A stretch of 64,000 nucleotides of DNA from Agapanthus africanus (lineage: Eukaryota > Streptophyta > Magnoliopsida > Asparagales > Amaryllidaceae): NCBI GenBank assembly GCA_030015575.1, contig JASDDO010000028.1:21803154-21867153 (forward strand). Direction: 5' to 3'. The notes below the pieces were generated by a model that was given only the letters and a program-made list of their open reading frames with translations, did no database searches and was not told the DNA's origin. Each line of letters begins with the position of its first letter. Within the stretch, counting starts at the first letter, position 1. The position numbers were made by a program, and so were the translations under genes. Shown here piece after piece: positions 59,101 through 64,000 of this stretch.

Positions 59101-62100
59101 TTGGACAAGCCATTGCCGAAGCTGCAATTTATTGATTCACTGCAACGACTTGGGTTAGCCCGTCATTTTAATGAGGAGATCAAAACCGCCCTAGACCAAA
59201 TCTATGTCAATGGTTTCAACCTTCTTCCTAGCTTGCATGGCACTGCCCTTTGTTTCCGTGTTCTTCGACAACATTGTTACAATGTTTCTTGTGGTACGTC
59301 TAGTATTAAGTTTAATCTTTTACATGAAGTGTTTGTCTAGAGGTCTTGATAATTGACGGTTTTAAATATTTTTTTTTAAATAAAAAAATTTCCACTTATT
59401 ATTCATTTCCAAGTAGTTTAAGCTCGATTCAAGGTCTTGCCACTTAGATGAAAGGCACCACCATTAACTAGCAAGTATTAGGCTAGATCTCACTAATATA
59501 CCATGAACAATCTACAGTTTTGAGACTAGTACCATAAACTTAATAAATTGCAAACGAATTCCTTGAACTTGGTCAATTGCAAATAAATACGAGGAACTTT
59601 CTGTTTTTTAAATTCAATACCATACTCAGTTTTTAATTGATATTTTTTTGCAACTTTGCATGATATTAAATTAATTGCAGGCTAATTAGAAAATGACCTA
59701 TACTAAGAAACGCTGAAAGTTGGTGGTATCTAATAGCCTAAATTCATGATATTTATTTACAGTGTATAAATGATTATAATCTATGATATTTTAGTGAAAC
59801 TCTGCATATGCTTAACGTTTTCTTGATATATTTGTTTTAGTCTTTGACCCATTACATTTAAGTTTTTGGATAAAATTGTTTTTGTGGTGTTTTTTATGGA
59901 AGCAAATATGATATTCTTCTCTCAAGTTATCATATATACAAATTGCATTTGATATATAATGTATTTATAACTTTGAGTGGAAACAGATGTGTTCAATAGG
60001 TTTAGAGATGAAGAAGGATTCATGAGTTGCTTATGCCATGATGAGAAGGGGTTGCTAAGCTTATATGAATGTTCATTCCTTGGGATGCTTAAAGAGAAGA
60101 CACTAGAAGAAGCTAAGGAATTTAGTGTTAGACATCTCAAATGTCTAGGAAAGGAAGTGGAAGTTAAGAATTCTCAAGAGATTCCCTTGCATTGGAGGAT
60201 GCCAAGGCTAGAAGCTAGAAACTATATCGATGTTTATGAAAGTGAAGAGGGAAGGTGCTCCATTTTGCTTGAACTGGCCAAGCTAGATTTCAATGTTGTG
60301 CAATCCTTACATCAAAAGGAGGTGAAGGAACTATCAAGGTAACAGTGCGGCCACTACATTCTTTTTTATCAAATCATTTCATTATAATCTGGTTAGATTT
60401 CTCTAAAATAGATTAGTCGGCTAGTTGCAAAATGCAAATAGATACCATGAAATTTCAATGCTATTCAATGATTCAATCTGAAAACATACGCCTTCTTTTC
60501 CTATTTATTCTTCAATTTTATTATCTGACGAACAATTGCAATTGAAAAATGTTTTGAGTCCATGGTATTATTTGCAACAGGCTAAATTCTTGGTATTTAT
60601 ATGTAATTTATTAAGTTTATGGTATATATCTGAAATTGGAAAAATAAAGGGTAATCTGGTAATATTTAGCCTTACGTGCATAAGAAGACGTTGGCATCTT
60701 CATTCTATATTCTCTTCTGTGGAATACTTCTCCTGATGTCATTAATAGGTAAATAGCATAACATCTGCATACAAGATATATAGAAACCAGAAACGTAATG
60801 GAACCATACGATACAAACTCAAACACTTTTGACAAAAGAGTGCAATTTCGATATTAAATGAATAAATTAAGTTGTGTTCGGCATCGGTTGCAAAGTTATT
60901 CCATTCTACCATCATATGTGTATCCTCTAACATGGTCATTCATATGTAATAGGTGGTGGAATGATTTGAAAATGGGAGATAACCTAAAATTTTCCAGGGA
61001 TCGATTATTCGAGAATTATGTATGGGCTGCAGGGATTGCTTCTGAGCCTCAGTTTTCCAAATGTCGGAAAGTGCTTACAAAACTCATTTGTATTTTAACA
61101 GTGATTGATGATATATATGATGTTTACGGGTCATTACAAGAACTTGAGGTATTTACATCGGCAATTAAAAGGTGAGATTTTTATACCATCCTATCTCTTA
61201 CATTTCTCTTTTGCTTTTTTACAATTTGATTTTCTTCTATAATTGAATTCTTTTTTCCCTATAGTTGGGATTCAACGGCCTTAGGAGCACTTCCAAATTG
61301 CTTAAAGCTATGCTTCAGTTTATTATACAACTTCATTCACGAGACTGCATATGATATCTTCGAGGATTATGGGATGGATGTCATGCCCTTCATAAAAAGA
61401 GAAGTAAGTTGAACTTGTTGACTTTGGTAGCTTTTACTTCAATATTGTTATTTCAAATTGTTACTCACTGACCTCCTAGTACATTTTGGCGGTTGTTTCC
61501 AGTTCCTGAAATGTCTTTTTACTAGTCTATTGTCATTTTAAACCTTTGGGTATATCATCCGTCTTCTTCTCATTTACAGTAAAATGCATCTAATTCGACC
61601 ATAATTGGCGTCAATCTGAATACATTTGTACAAAAATTATGACCGGACGGACTACAGCCTAATGAACTTGACTGCAGACTATAGTTTCGCTAATCTATTT
61701 TTACTGCAAATACACTGCAATTTATTACAAGGGCAAAATAGAAAGAATGAATCAATACTATGCAAAATTAAACTTGGGACCGAGACAGTAAAGGAACGAA
61801 AACAGAAATTTCATGAATAAAAAAAGGCTGAGGACATGGTAAAACTAGAATGAAATTTCTCAGATCTGAAGACAATTTCCTCTAAAAATTTTTGAGTTAA
61901 TTTCCAACAGTCAATTCTCTTTTTTACTCCCCGAAAAAACCTGTAGGAAACTAAACTAAGTAATATTTTTTCAGTGGGAGCGTCTTTGTGAAGCTTACTT
62001 AAAAGAAGCGGAATGGTACAACCGAGGATACATACCGACACTAGGCGAATATTTGGAAAATGCATCGATTTCAGTGGGAGGTCCAATTGTAATGGTTCAA

Positions 62101-63644
62101 GCCTTTTTTCTCACACATCACAATTCAGCAAAAGTACATAGCAATTGGTTGAAGCAAGACTGTGGCATGATATATTGGTCTTCTCTTATCGTTCGCCTTG
62201 CCGATGATTTGGGGACTTCTAAGGTAGGATACCATCTGCACATGCAGCCTTATAATTAATTCGATGAATACATAATTCTTGCATTCTATGTTTATTCTAT
62301 TATTTTTTTAAATAAATATTATTGAAATGTTTCTAATGATTAAAAACAAAAGTCCCAATAAACAAAATTAAGACATTAGTCGATATCTGGGATTCCGGGT
62401 CAATAGAGACTTAACATCTTTGTTTTTTCTTTTAATTTTAAACAGTTTCTAAATTTCACTAAAATCAAATGACCTTTCAGCATTTTTCATATTTCATAAC
62501 ATTATAAATTTGAACTTTACACAATTAACTAAGTGTACCTAGCATTTTTTCGTTTTTAATACCGTACAGTTACTCTGCCTTCACTGGAATATCAAAGACA
62601 AGTCTAAGGGCCTGTTTGGATTGGATTATTTTTTGTCAACAAATGATTAAAAATCACATCAAGGTGGACCCCAAAGTAGATAGTGTGTTCGGATCTCTCA
62701 TTTATTATTCAATAAGTGATTATTTTACTATGGGTCCCACGATGACTGGCTTTAAAATGATATCTTTTCTCACTTAAAAATAAGCTAGGTATTCCTAGCT
62801 TATTCCATAAGTGATTATGGAATAGTAGAGTTGACCAAATAATATACCATAATACATCTTGTTTTTTCATTCAAATTTTAAGATGACATTAATGATACGT
62901 CTTTTTGGTCATTTTACACGCAATAATCACCTATCTATCTTTTCATCCAAACACACTATCTACTTATAATCACTTTTCATACAAAATTATCCAAACATTA
63001 AGCAACTTATTTGCCATAAGCACTTATAAGTGATTTTTTTTGATTTTTTCCAGAAATAATCACTCATAAGTTAAATATGGCAAATAATCACTTAAAAATG
63101 AGCTCATCCAAACAGACCCTAAAGATAAAAAAGCTCTCGCTGTAACCAACATATGATTTCAACTTGAAAAATGCTGAAAGGTCGTGGTATATATTTGCCA
63201 ACCGCTAAGCTTATGGTATAAATTTCTAAATTTTTAAAAAAAAATCAAATCATTTCCTTTTCTAAATTTTAAAAAAAAAAATCCTAATCTTGTTAAAAAC
63301 AAGCAAAGGAAATAAATTGAGCTGATCATATGGATGATTAAATCATGCAGGCTGAGATGCAAAGAGGGGACACACCCAAATCAATGCAATGCTACATGAA
63401 TGACACTGGAGAATCAGAGGAGAATTCCAAAGAGCACATCAAGAGTTTGATTACTAGCTCATGGATGAATCTCAACAAAGAAGTTCTTACAACAACTCTT
63501 CCAAAAGATTTTGTCGTCATGATTCTGAACATGGCAAGAACTGCTCAATGCATTTTTCAACATGGCGATGGCATCGGCGATTCGACCGGGATAATGAAGG
63601 ACCTGATCACTTCCTTGTTCATTGAACACATCATGTTAGATTGA
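56141..63644 (+). CDS. Terpene synthase, TPS-b subfamily (probable plastid monoterpene synthase)
   Basis: Class I terpene synthases ionise prenyl diphosphates; TPS-b members mostly turn geranyl diphosphate into monoterpenes in plastids. Exons: 56141-56230, 56408-56542, 59035-59293, 59987-60338, 60953-61171, 61265-61403, 61975-62223, 63351-63644 (1737 nt, 578 residues plus stop), all joined in frame at GT-AG sites. Motifs are RR(X)8W at 52-62 (RRSANYHPTIW), RDR at 294-296, the metal-binding DDIYD at 331-335, and the second metal motif DDLGTSKAE at 475-483. Exons 3-8 have the usual class III sizes. Residues 1-50 are a likely transit peptide, here split by an additional intron. Exon 4 is about eight residues shorter than usual between HLKCLGKE and IPLHWRMPRLEAR. 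The product cannot be told from sequence; isoprene or sesquiterpene activity is not excluded. Least sure are exon 1 and its donor site. Confidence 0.88.
56231..56407 (+). other. Terpene synthase intron 1 (extra, within the transit peptide)
   Basis: 177 bp, GTCTCT...TTGCAG. Most TPS-b genes have one first exon here, so this intron is unusual. The frame also stays open past the donor for about 40 codons, so a longer exon 1 with another donor is possible. Confidence 0.55.
56858..57223. mobile_element. Possible MITE in intron 2
   Basis: The left end GGGCTCGTTTGAATGAA and the complement of the right end GGGATCGTTTTGATAAG form imperfect terminal inverted repeats, and the internal GAAGT phrases mirror each other. 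No clear target duplication was found, so the family is open. Confidence 0.4.
57908..58285. mobile_element. Tourist-like (PIF/Harbinger) MITE in intron 2
   Basis: It is flanked by TTA on both sides (57905-57907 and 58286-58288), the three-base target of PIF/Harbinger. The terminal inverted repeats are GGCCCTATTTGGGAAT and, on the other strand, GGATCTATTTCGGAAG (12 of 16 matching). 378 bp, no coding capacity. Confidence 0.65.
62608..63119. mobile_element. Tourist-like (PIF/Harbinger) MITE in the last intron
   Basis: It is flanked by TAA (62605-62607 and 63120-63122). Terminal inverted repeats are GGGCCTGTTTGGAT and GGGTCTGTTTGGAT, followed by longer loosely complementary arms with repeated AAGTGATTAT phrases. 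512 bp, no coding capacity. Confidence 0.8.
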
Positions 63645-64000
63645 TTCCAATGCTTGAGTCTCGATAGTGCCATAATTGGTGGAATATATGTATATGTGAA
63701 CATGTTGAATGTTTAAATTTATGAAGCAGGCTTTTTGCGGAGAAAAATGGTTATGACCAAACTTTGGATCTCAATCCAATGTTTAAGAAATCCTGCTTGG
63801 ATGGGGTTCAAATCCAACTTGGATTAGGTTACGACCTATTACGCTATCTGCCTCTTGTGTTGTTAATTTATTCATTCCTGTCGGTTACTTTATTATTTGA
63901 TATCTTGTAATTTTCCTGAATATACTACTGATGATGCCGAATTTAAAATCAAATTGATTTATGACCGATCAATATTAACCTTTATTTTTCCCAACAAAAT
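63645..64000 (+). other. 3' untranslated and flanking region of the terpene synthase
   Basis: AT-rich. I found no canonical AATAAA in the first 200 bases after the stop; the poly(A) site cannot be placed. No other gene starts before the window ends. Confidence 0.5.

Overview
The window is plant nuclear DNA, most likely from a eudicot. It is a stack of nested LTR retrotransposons (bases 1 to about 54,135) beside one host gene at the right end. The evidence is Ty3/gypsy lineages known only from plants (Tat with an archaeal-type RNase H, Athila with an Asp-tRNA-type primer site), a Ty1/copia fragment, Tourist-like MITEs, and a class III terpene synthase gene with plant introns. No RNA genes, CRISPR arrays or prokaryotic features were seen.

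Layout. (1) Bases 1-15,667, minus strand: a large Tat-lineage element with a 3.5-kb 5' LTR (12,130-15,667), primer site, gag, pol, and a repeat-rich 3' region that runs off the left edge. (2) This element sits in the 3' LTR (15,668-21,224) of a LARD-like element, minus strand, with 4.3-kb LTRs and a short internal part without recognised genes; its 5' LTR is 29,505-33,806. That LTR copy also holds an Athila-type solo LTR (17,764-19,293). The LARD interior holds a gag-only Tat relative (TR-GAG, 22,844-28,219, plus strand). (3) The LARD interrupts a Ty1/copia element, of which the end of pol and the 3' LTR remain (33,807-36,001). (4) The copia element sits in the pol of a Tekay/Del-type gypsy element (minus strand; 36,002-38,361 and 50,310-54,135, with its 5' LTR at 51,155-54,135). 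(5) A young, nearly whole Athila element (38,362-50,309, perfect GCAGT target duplication) splits the gag of that Tekay-type element.

Bases 54,136-56,140 are intergenic. Bases 56,141-63,644 hold a terpene synthase gene of TPS-b type: eight exons, 578 residues, with all class I motifs readable and every intron GT-AG. Its second intron is enlarged to 2.5 kb and carries two MITE-like elements, and its last intron carries a third.

The most unusual material is in the Tat 5' LTR. It has 28 G-box hexamers (CACGTG), nearly all in 20-bp dyads whose two boxes are exactly 10 bp apart centre to centre. It also has a family of roughly 25 13-bp palindromes whose arms change in step. The second notable theme is a set of tandem-repeat modules shared between the 3' regions of the autonomous Tat element and the gag-only element, which also share a 5-base spacer, primer site and LTR hairpin. 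This suggests that one family was mobilised by the other.
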